From the NCBI RefSeq assembly GCF_022952855.1, contig NZ_JALJDX010000169.1, positions 1 through 36,508 of the forward strand: a stretch of 36,508 nucleotides of DNA, given 5' to 3'. Both the position numbers and the translations under genes were made by a program. This stretch comes from Pseudomonas sp. RGM2987. GTDB taxonomy: Bacteria; Pseudomonadota; Gammaproteobacteria; Pseudomonadales; Pseudomonadaceae. Under the pieces are notes generated by a model that did not search any database, was not told the DNA's origin, and was given only the letters and a program-made list of their open reading frames with translations. Shown piece after piece: positions 1-7,503 of the stretch; the stretch's first letter is position 1; every line of letters begins with the position of its first letter.

Positions 1-33
1 GTGTGTCAGTCAAAATATTTCTGGCTGATACAC

Positions 34-63
34 CGCCTTCGCGAGCAAGCCCGCTCCCACAAG
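34..63. repeat. REP half-element at window start
   Basis: Contains the Pseudomonas REP arm TTCGCGAGCAAGCCCGCTCC followed by CACAAG, the same core found many times in this window. No inverted partner is visible in the preceding 33 bases, so the other half may lie outside the window or be missing. It sits just past the stop codon of the minus-strand acetyl-CoA hydrolase gene. Confidence 0.8.
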
Positions 64-79
64 GGTTACGGGTTGGCGG

Positions 80-2002
80 TTACTGCGTGGTGGCCTTGAG
101 CCCTGCAAGCAACAGGCGCTGAGACAAATCCTCCTTCAGCCCGTCAGTGCTCGCCAGCTGCATCCGCTCCAGATGTTCGGGGTAGGCCGCTGCCTCTGGC
201 GCGTCCAGTGCCGCCTTGCCCAGCTCCAACATCTCGCTGAGCTTGAACTTGCTCTTGAGCCAGTTCAGCGCCCGCAACAAGTCCCGCTCCACGCCATCGA
301 AGTCTGAGCCCAGCGGGTATTCGGGGAACAGATTCGGATGCCGTGCCTGGATCGCCTGCAAACGCTCCGAAGTGTTGTCGGCAAACCGTGGATCGAGACG
401 GAAGTCCTTCGGCAGCTTGCCGGCATTCTGCGCCTGCTCGATCAGCCCTGGCTGGAAGCGCGAATCGCTGATGTTCAGCAAGGCCTCGATCACCGCGGCA
501 TCGGTCTTGCCCCGCAGGTCGGCGATGCCGTATTCGGTCACCACGATATCCCGCAGATGCCGGGGAATCGTGCAATGACCGTACTCCCAGACGATATTCG
601 AACTGATCTCGCCCCCGGCTTCGCGCCAGCTGCGCAGTAGCAGAATCGAACGTCCGCCTTCCAGCGCATGGCCCTGGGCAACGAAGTTGTACTGCCCGCC
701 CACACCGCTGAGGACTCGCCCGTCTTCCAACTGGTCCGCCACCCCGGCGCCCAGCAGGGTCATGGTGAACACCGTATTGATGAAGCGCGCGTCGAGGCGT
801 TGCAGGCGCTTGAGCTGTTCCTGGCCGTACAGCTCGTTGATGTAGCTGATGCGGGTCATGTTGAATTCGAGGCGCCGGCCCTGGGGCAATTCGCGCAGGC
901 GCTCGTAGAAACTGCGCGGACCCAGGAAGAACCCACCGTGGATGCAGATGCCGTCAGGCTGCGCCGCCTCGTCGAGCGTGCCAGCGTTGGCCTGCTCCTG
1001 GGTCAGCACGTCGGGGTAGACCTTGCGCCGGATGATCCCGGCCTCGGCCAGCACCAGCAGACCGTTGACGAACATTTCGCTGCACCCGTACAGGCCTTTG
1101 GCAAATGGCTCGACGCCGCCTTCGCGCTCGATCAATTGCGCCCACTGGCTCAGGTTCACGTCAGCCAGCAACGCCTGGTAACCCGCATTGTCGGCCTGAC
1201 GTGCCAACAGCGCCGCGGTCAATGCATCGCCCATGGAGCCGATGCCGATCTGCAAGGTACCGCCGTCGCGCACCAGGGCACTGGCGTGAAGGCCAATGAA
1301 ATGATCCTGGAAGCCCACCGGCATGTTCGGCGTGGAAAACAGCGTGTGGCTGTCTTTCTCATCGATCAGCAGGTCGAAATCATCGATGCCGACTTCCGCG
1401 TCCCCGGGCATGTACGGCAGGTCGCTGTGCACTTGCCCGACCATGAGGATGGTCTCCCCGGCTGCCCGCCGCTTGGCGATCATCGGTAGCAGGTCGAGGG
1501 TGATGTCCGGGTTGCAGCTCAGGCTCAGGCGATCCGGGTGCTGCGGATCGCTCGCCAGCAGTTGCGCCACCAGGTTCAAGCCGGCGGCATTGATGTCTCG
1601 GGCCGCGTGGCTGTAGTTGCTGCTGACGTAGTCCTGCTGGGCAGATGCGCTGTGCAGCAGGCTGCCGGGCTGCATGAAGAACTGCTCGACGCGGATGTTG
1701 GCCGGCAGGCTGTCCCGGTGCAGGTCGTCGAGGTAGTCCAGCTCAGGGTAGTCGCCGAAGACCCGCTCGATGAACGGCTCGATGAAGCGCTTCTGCAAGC
1801 CATCGCCGAGGTTCGGCCGGCCCAGGCTCAGGGCCGTATAAATGGTCAGTTGCCGCTCGGGCAATTGCGCGATACGCCGGTACAGCGCGTTGGCGAACAG
1901 ATTCGGTTTACCCAGCCCCAAGGGCATGCCGAGATGGATATGCGCGGGCAGGCGCTCAAGCACCTCGTCCACCGCCTGTTCAATTGAACACAACTGCACC
2001 AT
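80..2002 (-). CDS. acetyl-CoA hydrolase/transferase family protein, long form (640 aa)
   Basis: A CoA-transferase/thioesterase of the AcetylCoA_hydro family, expected to be cytosolic and to act on short-chain acyl-CoA such as acetyl- or succinyl-CoA. Family signs include the C-terminal stretches GVGGQYNFVAQG and VVTEYGIADLRGKT, and a central CSEMF segment whose Glu I infer to be the active-site candidate. At 640 residues it is longer than the roughly 430-540 residues usual for the family, mostly through a C-terminal extension. The open frame continues upstream, but ATG at 2000-2002 has a GGAGGG ribosome site a few bases before it, and the upstream translation is low-complexity and contains the terminator at 2092-2119. 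It is the last gene of a minus-strand run after cytochrome c5 and is probably transcribed separately. The substrate cannot be told from sequence. Confidence 0.85.
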   Translation of the reverse strand: MVQLCSIEQAVDEVLERLPAHIHLGMPLGLGKPNLFANALYRRIAQLPERQLTIYTALSLGRPNLGDGLQKRFIEPFIERVFGDYPELDYLDDLHRDSLPANIRVEQFFMQPGSLLHSASAQQDYVSSNYSHAARDINAAGLNLVAQLLASDPQHPDRLSLSCNPDITLDLLPMIAKRRAAGETILMVGQVHSDLPYMPGDAEVGIDDFDLLIDEKDSHTLFSTPNMPVGFQDHFIGLHASALVRDGGTLQIGIGSMGDALTAALLARQADNAGYQALLADVNLSQWAQLIEREGGVEPFAKGLYGCSEMFVNGLLVLAEAGIIRRKVYPDVLTQEQANAGTLDEAAQPDGICIHGGFFLGPRSFYERLRELPQGRRLEFNMTRISYINELYGQEQLKRLQRLDARFINTVFTMTLLGAGVADQLEDGRVLSGVGGQYNFVAQGHALEGGRSILLLRSWREAGGEISSNIVWEYGHCTIPRHLRDIVVTEYGIADLRGKTDAAVIEALLNISDSRFQPGLIEQAQNAGKLPKDFRLDPRFADNTSERLQAIQARHPNLFPEYPLGSDFDGVERDLLRALNWLKSKFKLSEMLELGKAALDAPEAAAYPEHLERMQLASTDGLKEDLSQRLLLAGLKATTQ

Positions 2003-2091
2003 CCGACCCTCCGGGACATTCCATGAATGTGGGTTGGACCGAGCTTGCCGGGTCTTGGTTGCGATGAACAGCCCAGAAAAACGCCGGGCAC

Positions 2092-2119
2092 AAAAAAGCC
2101 GCTCGCAAGCGGCTTTTTT
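2092..2119 (-). terminator. Rho-independent terminator downstream of cytochrome c5
   Basis: A 6-bp stem GCCGCT/AGCGGC with loop CGCA is flanked by six A on one side and six T on the other, so it could work in both directions. It lies 20 bases past the cytochrome c5 stop on the minus strand and separates that gene from the acetyl-CoA hydrolase gene. Confidence 0.9.
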
Positions 2120-2138
2120 CGCGCTGGATGCCGGCAGA

Positions 2139-2564
2139 TTACAGCCCGGACATCTCTTTGATGGCGCCCTTGAGCTCATCATCCGAGCAGTCGGCACAGG
2201 TGCCTTTAGGCGGCATGGAGTTGATGCCGGTAATGGCCTTGGCCAGGATGCCGTCGAGGCCGCCCTGGTGGTCGGCGCGCTCTTTCCAGGCAGCCTTGTC
2301 ACCGATTTTCGGTGCGCCGAGCAGGCCGGTGCCGTGGCAAGCGTTGCAATGTTTGGCAATGACATCTTTCGGTGCCTTGGCGCCGCCAGCGCCACCCGCT
2401 GCAGTGGCCACTTCCATGCCCTTGCATTCTTTGCCCTGAACACAAACCTGGCCGACGGGTTCAAGACGTTTGGCGATTTCATCGGTGGGCGCCGCTTGAG
2501 CGCTCGCAGCCCAAAGGGCCAATACGGTTGCTGGTGCAGCCAGCATTTTCATAATTAGGTTCAC
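2139..2564 (-). CDS. cycB: cytochrome c5 family protein, exported c-type cytochrome
   Basis: A 141-residue exported monohaem cytochrome c, expected to carry electrons in the periplasm. Residues 1-25 form a signal peptide ending ASAQAA. The haem site is CNACH at 73-77 and the likely axial Met is M117 in NSMPPKG. Two Cys in CADC (123-126) match the disulphide typical of cytochrome c5, and another pair (C41, C47) lies before the haem domain. The start is GTG at 2562-2564, supported by GAGGG seven bases upstream; the in-frame ATG codons just inside have no ribosome site. It lies after the pauR gene on the same strand, as I recall for P. aeruginosa cycB. A strong terminator follows. Confidence 0.88.
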   Translation of the reverse strand: MNLIMKMLAAPATVLALWAASAQAAPTDEIAKRLEPVGQVCVQGKECKGMEVATAAGGAGGAKAPKDVIAKHCNACHGTGLLGAPKIGDKAAWKERADHQGGLDGILAKAITGINSMPPKGTCADCSDDELKGAIKEMSGL

Positions 2565-2734
2565 GCGTACACCCTCAATGGTGGCTAGTCACGCCTGCGG
2601 CCACGGTTTGCAGGCGGGCGCAAGTATAGCGGTAAGCCTGTCACTCTGAAACAACCCTAAAATCGCAAGGGTCTTATCGGTCGCGACCCGCTTACCCCCA
2701 GGCGCCTTACCATCCGGGCTCGGCGCCAAGTTTC

Positions 2735-3283
2735 TTAGAAATTGGCCGGTGTGGCTGCGCTGATCAGTCGCGCCGGCACATCGAACGGGTTACGGAAACG
2801 GTGCGGCTTGGTGCTTTCGAAATAGTAGCTGTCGCCCGCTTCGAGCACGAATGTCTCGCCGCCGACCACCAACTCCAACCGCCCTTCCACCAGGATCCCG
2901 GTTTCCTCACCTTCATGGGTAAGCATCTCGTCACCGGTGTCGGCGCCAGGCGGGTAGATTTCGTTGAGGAAGGCAATCGCCCGGCTCGGGTGTGCCCTGC
3001 CCACCAGTTTCATGGTCACGGCGCCGTCGGAGATGTCGATCAGTTCGTTGGCTTTGTAGACAATCTGAGTCGGTTTCTCCTGGAGGATTTCTTCGGAGAA
3101 AAACTCGACCATGGACATGGGAATCCCACCAAGGACCTTGCGCAGCGAGCTGATCGAGGGGCTGACGCTGTTCTTTTCGATCATCGAAATGGTGCTGTTG
3201 GTGACGCCCGCGCGCTTGGCGAGTTCACGCTGGGAAAGGCCTTTGAGTTTACGAATGGCTTGCAGTCGTTCACCGACGTCCAA
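2735..3283 (-). CDS. pauR: PuuR/PauR-type repressor: XRE helix-turn-helix plus cupin
   Basis: A 182-residue DNA-binding regulator. Residues 5-60 form an XRE helix-turn-helix (LSQRELAKRAGVTNSTISMI) and 105-180 a cupin sensor domain (MLTHEGEETGILVEG; F-E-S-T-K-P-H-R-F). Its length and layout match E. coli PuuR (about 185 aa) and Pseudomonas PauR, which repress polyamine catabolic genes and are relieved by putrescine or cadaverine; that role is inferred from family and context. The start is TTG at 3281-3283, with GGAGG eight bases before it and no competing ATG. A possible promoter and a dyad resembling a PuuR site lie 45-75 bases upstream, suggesting autoregulation. Related genes in the window are the flavoprotein oxidase at 7504 and the aldehyde dehydrogenase at 12868. 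Confidence 0.82.
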   Translation of the reverse strand: MDVGERLQAIRKLKGLSQRELAKRAGVTNSTISMIEKNSVSPSISSLRKVLGGIPMSMVEFFSEEILQEKPTQIVYKANELIDISDGAVTMKLVGRAHPSRAIAFLNEIYPPGADTGDEMLTHEGEETGILVEGRLELVVGGETFVLEAGDSYYFESTKPHRFRNPFDVPARLISAATPANF

Positions 3284-3327
3284 TGCTGGAGCCTCCAGGG
3301 AATCAGGTTGTGAGGAAAGTGAGCGTT

Positions 3328-3358
3328 ATCATGGCGACAGCGTTCAGTATTTACAACA
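3328..3358 (-). promoter_or_regulatory. Predicted pauR promoter with overlapping operator-like dyad
   Basis: On the minus strand, TTGTAA (3351-3356) and CATGAT (3328-3333) are spaced 17 bases apart and suit a sigma-70 promoter, each matching consensus at 4 of 6 positions. The sequence TGTT-N9-GAAC spans 3342-3358 and overlaps the -35 element. It matches 9 of 15 bases of the E. coli PuuR site as I remember it (AAAATATAATGAACA). Placement suits autorepression; this is a prediction. Confidence 0.4.
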
Positions 3359-3411
3359 CTTTGACCCGAATCCTGTGCGGTGAAGCGACTTCCGGTCAGG
3401 CGCGTCCTGCG

Positions 3412-4485
3412 TCAACTCCCGGAATAGAGCCGTGGCACTCGCCGCAGGTTGCAGAAAATCTGGTAGGGAATCGTATCGGCGGCCTTGGCCACGTCGCTGG
3501 CGAGCACATTCCTGCCCCATAGCTCCACGGTCGAACCGAGCCCGGCCTGGGGGATGTGGGTGAGGTCGACGCACAGCATGTCCATCGACACCCGTCCGAC
3601 CAGTTGGCTACGTTGCCCGTCCACCAGCACCGGGGTACCGGTGGGGGCCTGGCGTGGATAGCCGTCGGCGTAACCCATGGCGACCACTCCGACCCGGGTC
3701 GGCTGCGTCGTTACGAAACGGGCGCCGTAGCCCACCGGCTCGCCAGCAGGCAGCTCGCGCACGCTGATGATCTTAGACTCCAGGGTCATTACCGGTTGCA
3801 GGCGCGAGGCGACCGCATTGGCTTCCTCGAAGGGGGTGGCACCGTAGAGCATGATGCCCGGGCGCACCCAGTCGCTCGGTATCTGTGGCCAGCCGAGTAC
3901 AGCGGGGGAATTGCGCAGGCTGATTTCCGCCGCCAGCCCCTGGCGGGCCGCCTCGAACACCGCCAGTTGCTGGGGGCTGCTCGGATCATGCAGCTCATCG
4001 GCACGGGCGAAGTGGCTCATCAGGACGATTTTCGCCACGTTGCCACTGGCGAGCAGCCGACGGTAAGCCGTCTGGTAGTCCGCCGGGTGCAGCCCGACCC
4101 GATGCATGCCGGAATCGAGCTTGAGCCAGACCGTGATCGGCTTGCTCAGGTTTGCGCGTTCAACCGCTTCGAGCTGCCACAGCGAATGCACCACGCACCA
4201 GAAATCGTGCTCGACGATCAACGGCAACTCATCGACCTCGAAGAACCCTTCGAGCAGCAGGACCGGCCCGCGAATCCCGCCGGCCCGCAGTTCCAGGGCC
4301 TCCTCGATGCAGGCCACGGCATACCCGTCCACCAGGTCCTGCAAAGCCTCGGCACAGCGCACCGCACCATGCCCGTAGGCGTCAGCCTTGATCACCGCCA
4401 AGGCCTTGGCCCCGGTGACTTCGCGGGCCAATTGGTAGTTATGACGCAAGGCTTGAAGATCGATCAGGGCACGGGCAGGACGCAT
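3412..4485 (-). CDS. dadX: Catabolic alanine racemase, PLP-dependent
   Basis: A 357-residue fold-type III PLP enzyme that interconverts L- and D-alanine. K33 in [11 protein letters not shown] is the PLP-binding lysine, and Y253 in GYGARFVTT is the opposite-face catalytic tyrosine. Length is normal for the family. It is the third gene of the dadA-rid-dadX cluster, where racemisation supplies D-alanine to DadA, so the catabolic dadX assignment is preferred over a stand-alone alr. The upstream gap of 93 bases holds a strong hairpin plus T-tract on the coding strand, which could reduce dadX relative to dadA. The ATG at 4483-4485 has only a weak ribosome site. Confidence 0.92.
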   Translation of the reverse strand: MRPARALIDLQALRHNYQLAREVTGAKALAVIKADAYGHGAVRCAEALQDLVDGYAVACIEEALELRAGGIRGPVLLLEGFFEVDELPLIVEHDFWCVVHSLWQLEAVERANLSKPITVWLKLDSGMHRVGLHPADYQTAYRRLLASGNVAKIVLMSHFARADELHDPSSPQQLAVFEAARQGLAAEISLRNSPAVLGWPQIPSDWVRPGIMLYGATPFEEANAVASRLQPVMTLESKIISVRELPAGEPVGYGARFVTTQPTRVGVVAMGYADGYPRQAPTGTPVLVDGQRSQLVGRVSMDMLCVDLTHIPQAGLGSTVELWGRNVLASDVAKAADTIPYQIFCNLRRVPRLYSGS

Positions 4486-4513
4486 GGCGGCAGGCTTCTA
4501 GGCGGTCATGAAT

Positions 4514-4558
4514 AAAAAACCGGCGCTGGCTGACAGTGTGAACCACCAACAGCGCCGG
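4514..4558 (-). terminator. Terminator-like hairpin between rid and dadX, within the dad cluster
   Basis: On the minus strand a perfect 9-bp stem CCGGCGCTG/CAGCGCCGG (plus coordinates 4550-4558 and 4520-4528) with a 21-nt loop is followed directly by six T and ATT. It lies after the rid stop and before the dadX start, all on the same strand. It looks like a partial intra-operon terminator or 3'-end stabiliser. Confidence 0.7.
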
Positions 4559-4578
4559 GAGAGGGATCGTGTTGAGGA

Positions 4579-4932
4579 CTAAGGCAGCGCCGCCACGACG
4601 GACAGCTCCACCAGGATCTGCGGTTCGCACAGTTTGGCTTCTACCGTGGCGCGGGCCGGGGCGACGCCTTTGGGCAGCCACTGGTCCCACACCGAGTTCA
4701 TGCCGGCAAAATGTGCCTCGATGTCTTTCAGGTAAATGGTCACCGACAACAGGCGCGTCTTGTCGGTCCCGGCCAGGTCGAGCAAACGCTCGATGTTGGC
4801 CAGGGTTTCGCGGGTCTGCTGCTCGATTCCGGCAGACATGTCGTCGCCGACCTGCCCCGCCAGATAAACGGTGCCGTTGTGCACGACGACCTGACTCATG
4901 CGGTCATTGGTGAGCTGGCGCTGGACTGACAT
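4579..4932 (-). CDS. Rid (YjgF/YER057c/UK114) family imine deaminase in the dad cluster
   Basis: A 117-residue Rid protein. Members hydrolyse reactive enamine/imine intermediates to keto acids and ammonia. R94 in [10 protein letters not shown] matches the substrate-carboxylate-binding Arg of active family members. It overlaps the 3' end of dadA by 29 bases, so the two are translationally linked; the natural substrate may be the imino acid released by DadA. That link is inferred. The start at 4930-4932 has AGGAG about ten bases upstream. It differs clearly from the second Rid protein at 31895-32275 and probably belongs to another subfamily. Confidence 0.88.
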   Translation of the reverse strand: MSVQRQLTNDRMSQVVVHNGTVYLAGQVGDDMSAGIEQQTRETLANIERLLDLAGTDKTRLLSVTIYLKDIEAHFAGMNSVWDQWLPKGVAPARATVEAKLCEPQILVELSVVAALP

Positions 4933-6208
4933 GTTTCGCAGACTCCTGGTGTTTGCTGCCGTAACGGGAAATATCGAGGCCTTCGGCGCTGATCTGCGGC
5001 TTTTTCTTCGCCATCAGGTCCGCCAGCAGGCGACCGGAACCACAGGCCATGGTCCATCCGAGGGTGCCATGGCCGGTGTTCAGGAACAGATTCTTGAGCG
5101 GGGTTGCACCCACGATCGGCGTACCGTCCGGAGTGGTCGGGCGCAGGCCGGTCCAGAAACTGGCCTGGGCCAGATCGCCGCCGCGAGGATAAAGGTCGCC
5201 CACGATCATCTCCAGGGTTTCGCGCCGACGCGGGTTGAGGGACAGGTCAAAACCGGCGATTTCCGCCATGCCGCCCACGCGAATACGGTTGTCGAAGCGA
5301 GTGATCGCCACCTTGTAGGTTTCGTCGAGGATGGTCGAGGTCGGGGCCATGGCCGGGTCGGTGATCGGCACCGTCAGCGAGTAGCCTTTGAGCGGGTACA
5401 CCGGTGCACGGATCCCGAGGGGCTTGAGCAGTTGCGGCGAATAGCTGCCCAGGGCCAGGACGTAGCGGTCGGCGGTTTCCAGCTTGCCATCGATCCAGAC
5501 ACCGTTGATGCGGTCCCCGGCGAAATCCAGGCGCTGGATATCCTGGCCGAAACGGAACTGCACGCCGAGTTTCACAGCCATTTCCGCCAGACGCGTGGTG
5601 AACATCTGGCAGTCGCCGGTCTGGTCGTTGGGCAGGCGCAAGGCACCGGCCAGGATGTCGGTGACATTCGCCAGGGCCGGCTCGACCCGGGCGATACCTG
5701 CACGGTCGAGCACTTCGAACGGCACGCCGGACTCTTTCAATACGGCGATGTCTTTCGCCGCGCCATCGAGCTGGGCCTGGGTGCGGAACAGTTGGGTAGT
5801 CCCCAGGCTCCGGCCCTCGTAGGCAATACCGGTTTCGGCGCGTAATTCGTCGAGGCAGTCACGGCTGTACTCGGACAGGCGCACCATGCGTTCCTTGTTG
5901 ACGGCATAACGGCTGGCGGTGCAGTTGCGCAGCATCTGCGCCATCCACAGGTACTGGTCGATGTCGGCGGTGGCCTTGATTGCCAGGGGTGCGTGGCGCT
6001 GCAGCAGCCACTTGATGGCCTTGAGCGGCACACCCGGGGCGGCCCACGGCGAGGCATACCCCGGCGACACCTGACCGGCGTTGGCGAAGCTGGTTTCCAT
6101 GGCAGGCGCCGGCTGACGGTCGACCACCACCACCTCAAACCCGGCACGGGCCAGATAGTAAGCACTGACGGTACCGATGACGCCGCTACCCAAGACCAGA
6201 ACGCGCAT
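4904..6208 (-). CDS. dadA: D-amino acid dehydrogenase small subunit (FAD)
   Basis: A 434-residue FAD-dependent dehydrogenase that oxidises D-alanine and other D-amino acids to 2-oxo acids and passes electrons to the respiratory chain at the inner membrane. The N-terminal dinucleotide-binding motif is VLGSGVIG (4-12) with the acidic residue in VVVVDRQ. The C-terminal part has [14 protein letters not shown] and [16 protein letters not shown], typical of DadA. Length matches the family (432-434 aa). The start ATG at 6206-6208 has GAGGG seven bases before it. It leads the dadA-rid-dadX cluster and is divergent from lrp, whose product is the expected activator in response to alanine. Confidence 0.95.
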   Translation of the reverse strand: MRVLVLGSGVIGTVSAYYLARAGFEVVVVDRQPAPAMETSFANAGQVSPGYASPWAAPGVPLKAIKWLLQRHAPLAIKATADIDQYLWMAQMLRNCTASRYAVNKERMVRLSEYSRDCLDELRAETGIAYEGRSLGTTQLFRTQAQLDGAAKDIAVLKESGVPFEVLDRAGIARVEPALANVTDILAGALRLPNDQTGDCQMFTTRLAEMAVKLGVQFRFGQDIQRLDFAGDRINGVWIDGKLETADRYVLALGSYSPQLLKPLGIRAPVYPLKGYSLTVPITDPAMAPTSTILDETYKVAITRFDNRIRVGGMAEIAGFDLSLNPRRRETLEMIVGDLYPRGGDLAQASFWTGLRPTTPDGTPIVGATPLKNLFLNTGHGTLGWTMACGSGRLLADLMAKKKPQISAEGLDISRYGSKHQESAKHVSPAPAHQ

Positions 6209-6364
6209 GTTGAAACCCTCATCGCGGATAACCGCTGACGTTTGTTATACAAAAGCTTAGATGCGCGCAGTGTAAAAAAGATCAGGCAGTGCTTTTCACT
6301 ATATAACTGCTTATATTTGGCGAGAATTCTCGGCGAAAACCCTTTTCACGGAGGCGCATCACCT
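6209..6364. promoter_or_regulatory. dadA-lrp divergent control region
   Basis: A comparatively A+T-rich 156-bp stretch between two divergent genes. On the minus strand TATAAC (6244-6249) could be the dadA -10, sitting inside the small dyad TTTGT-TAT-ACAAA (6241-6253), with no recognisable -35. This suits a promoter needing an activator such as Lrp. On the plus side the run ACTATATAACTGCTTATATT precedes lrp and could hold its -10 and Lrp contacts. Individual Lrp sites are too degenerate to call by eye. Confidence 0.5.
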
Positions 6365-6853
6365 GTGCGTACCAACACCCAGACCAAGCGCGAGCTGGAC
6401 AAGATCGACCGCAACATCCTGCGCATCCTCCAGGCGGACGGGCGGATCTCCTTCACTGAACTGGGGGAAAAGGTCGGCCTGTCGACCACGCCCTGCACCG
6501 AGCGGGTGCGGCGGCTGGAGCGCGAAGGGATCATCATGGGCTACAACGCCCGGCTCAATCCGCAGCACCTGAAGGGAAGCCTGCTGGTATTCGTCGAGAT
6601 CAGCCTCGACTACAAATCCGGCGACACCTTCGAAGAATTCCGACGCGCCGTGCTGAAATTACCCCACGTACTGGAATGTCACTTGGTGTCAGGGGATTTC
6701 GACTATCTGGTGAAAGCACGGATTTCCGAGATGGCTTCGTACCGCAAGCTGCTGGGGGACATCCTGCTCAAGCTGCCCCATGTGCGCGAATCCAAGAGCT
6801 ACATCGTGATGGAAGAAGTGAAGGAGAGCCTGAACCTGCCGATTCCGGATTGA
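6365..6853 (+). CDS. lrp: Lrp/AsnC family regulator, Lrp/DadR type
   Basis: A 162-residue feast/famine regulator that binds DNA as an oligomer and senses amino acids. The N-terminal helix-turn-helix is seen in LDKIDRNILRILQADGRISF and LGEKVGLSTTPCTERVRRLE; the C-terminal RAM/AsnC domain is at about 75-150 (LVFVEISLDYKSG, HLVSGDFDYLVK). The frame is open 123 bases further upstream, but GTG at 6365 with GGAGG at 6350-6354 gives the family length, and the upstream peptide does not resemble Lrp. Its divergent placement beside dadA points to control of D-/L-alanine catabolism, as described for DadR/Lrp in P. aeruginosa. Confidence 0.92.
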   Translation: MRTNTQTKRELDKIDRNILRILQADGRISFTELGEKVGLSTTPCTERVRRLEREGIIMGYNARLNPQHLKGSLLVFVEISLDYKSGDTFEEFRRAVLKLPHVLECHLVSGDFDYLVKARISEMASYRKLLGDILLKLPHVRESKSYIVMEEVKESLNLPIPD

Positions 6854-6888
6854 GTCCGGTGGTAGGAAGGGGGCGTCCGGGAGACCGC

Positions 6889-6986
6889 TTTCGCGAGCAA
6901 GCCCGCTCCCACAGTGGTCTTGCGGCGAACCCCATTTCTTGGAACGGTTGAGATCCCATGTGGGAGCGGGCTTGCTCGCGAAGGCC
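6889..6986. repeat. REP doublet
   Basis: Two inverted REP arms, TTCGCGAGCAAGCCCGCTCC and its reverse complement GGAGCGGGCTTGCTCGCGAA, flank about 50 bases of spacer. It lies between lrp and the convergent YkgJ-type gene. Confidence 0.9.
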
Positions 6987-7003
6987 GCGACTCGGTCCTT
7001 TGG

Positions 7004-7366
7004 TCAGACCAACACCTGGCGATTGCCAGCCATGTATTCATGAATCTGCTTCTCGACCCGCGGATGGATCAACTCCGCCGGCCGCCTTCCATTGGGGCAC
7101 GGCAAGCTCGCCGTGGTGCCGAACAGGCGGCAGATCAGCGGTCGCTCGTCGTACACGGTGCAACCGTCCGGCCCCAGGTGCACGCAGTCGAGTTTTTCCA
7201 TGGCAGCGTCCTGCTCGGCGCGGGTCTTGCGCGGCAGGCGGGCCATTTCTTCTGGCGAGGTGGTCACCGGCCCACAGCAGTCATGGCAGCCCGGCACGCA
7301 CTCGAACGAGGGAATCTGCTGGCGCAGCGTGCGAATTTTCTGACTGTTGCAACTCATCGTGACCAT
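7004..7366 (-). CDS. YkgJ-family cysteine cluster protein
   Basis: A 120-residue protein of the YkgJ/CxxCxxCC group, likely binding zinc or an iron-sulphur cluster; biochemical role unknown. The Cys pattern is CVPGCHDCCG near the N terminus, then LDC, GCTVYDERPLICRLFG and CPNG. The dense cysteines plus RPLICR are the family signature. ATG at 7364-7366 is used; the next in-frame ATG (7355-7357) would also be possible and neither has a strong ribosome site. It is divergent from the flavoprotein oxidase gene at 7504, which may only reflect inherited gene order. Confidence 0.8.
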   Translation of the reverse strand: MVTMSCNSQKIRTLRQQIPSFECVPGCHDCCGPVTTSPEEMARLPRKTRAEQDAAMEKLDCVHLGPDGCTVYDERPLICRLFGTTASLPCPNGRRPAELIHPRVEKQIHEYMAGNRQVLV

Positions 7367-7403
7367 TACCGAGGTGGGACTGTCCGCGATTTTGCCTTAA
7401 AAG

Positions 7404-7444
7404 CCCTGGGCCAGACAGCGCCAGCCGACCACTGTTGCCCAGGG
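7404..7444 (+). promoter_or_regulatory. Inverted repeat upstream of the flavoprotein oxidase
   Basis: CCCTGGGC (7404-7411) and GCCCAGGG (7437-7444) are perfect complements, and inner ACAG/CTGT segments extend the pairing. It lies 60-100 bases before the oxidase start and lacks a T-tract, so it is more likely leader structure or a protein site than a terminator. Confidence 0.35.
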
Positions 7445-7503
7445 ACGAAGCCACGGCTTATTCTCCGTAAAATTTCTCAAACACAACAATCAGGATTACG
7501 CAC

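Noticed and set aside
668..1489. Long plus-strand open frame opposite the acetyl-CoA hydrolase gene
   Set aside because: Antisense frame with His/Gln/Val-rich composition typical of high-GC shadow frames; no family pattern.
2003..2482. Upstream extension of the acetyl-CoA hydrolase frame to 800 residues
   Set aside because: It runs antisense through the cytochrome c5 gene and its terminator, and a good ribosome site precedes the internal ATG at 2002.
2701..2727. GGCGCC inverted pair after pauR as a terminator
   Set aside because: GGCGCC is itself palindromic and no T-tract follows on either strand.
4898..5845. Plus-strand open frame opposite dadA
   Set aside because: Shadow of dadA; no recognisable domain and no ribosome site.
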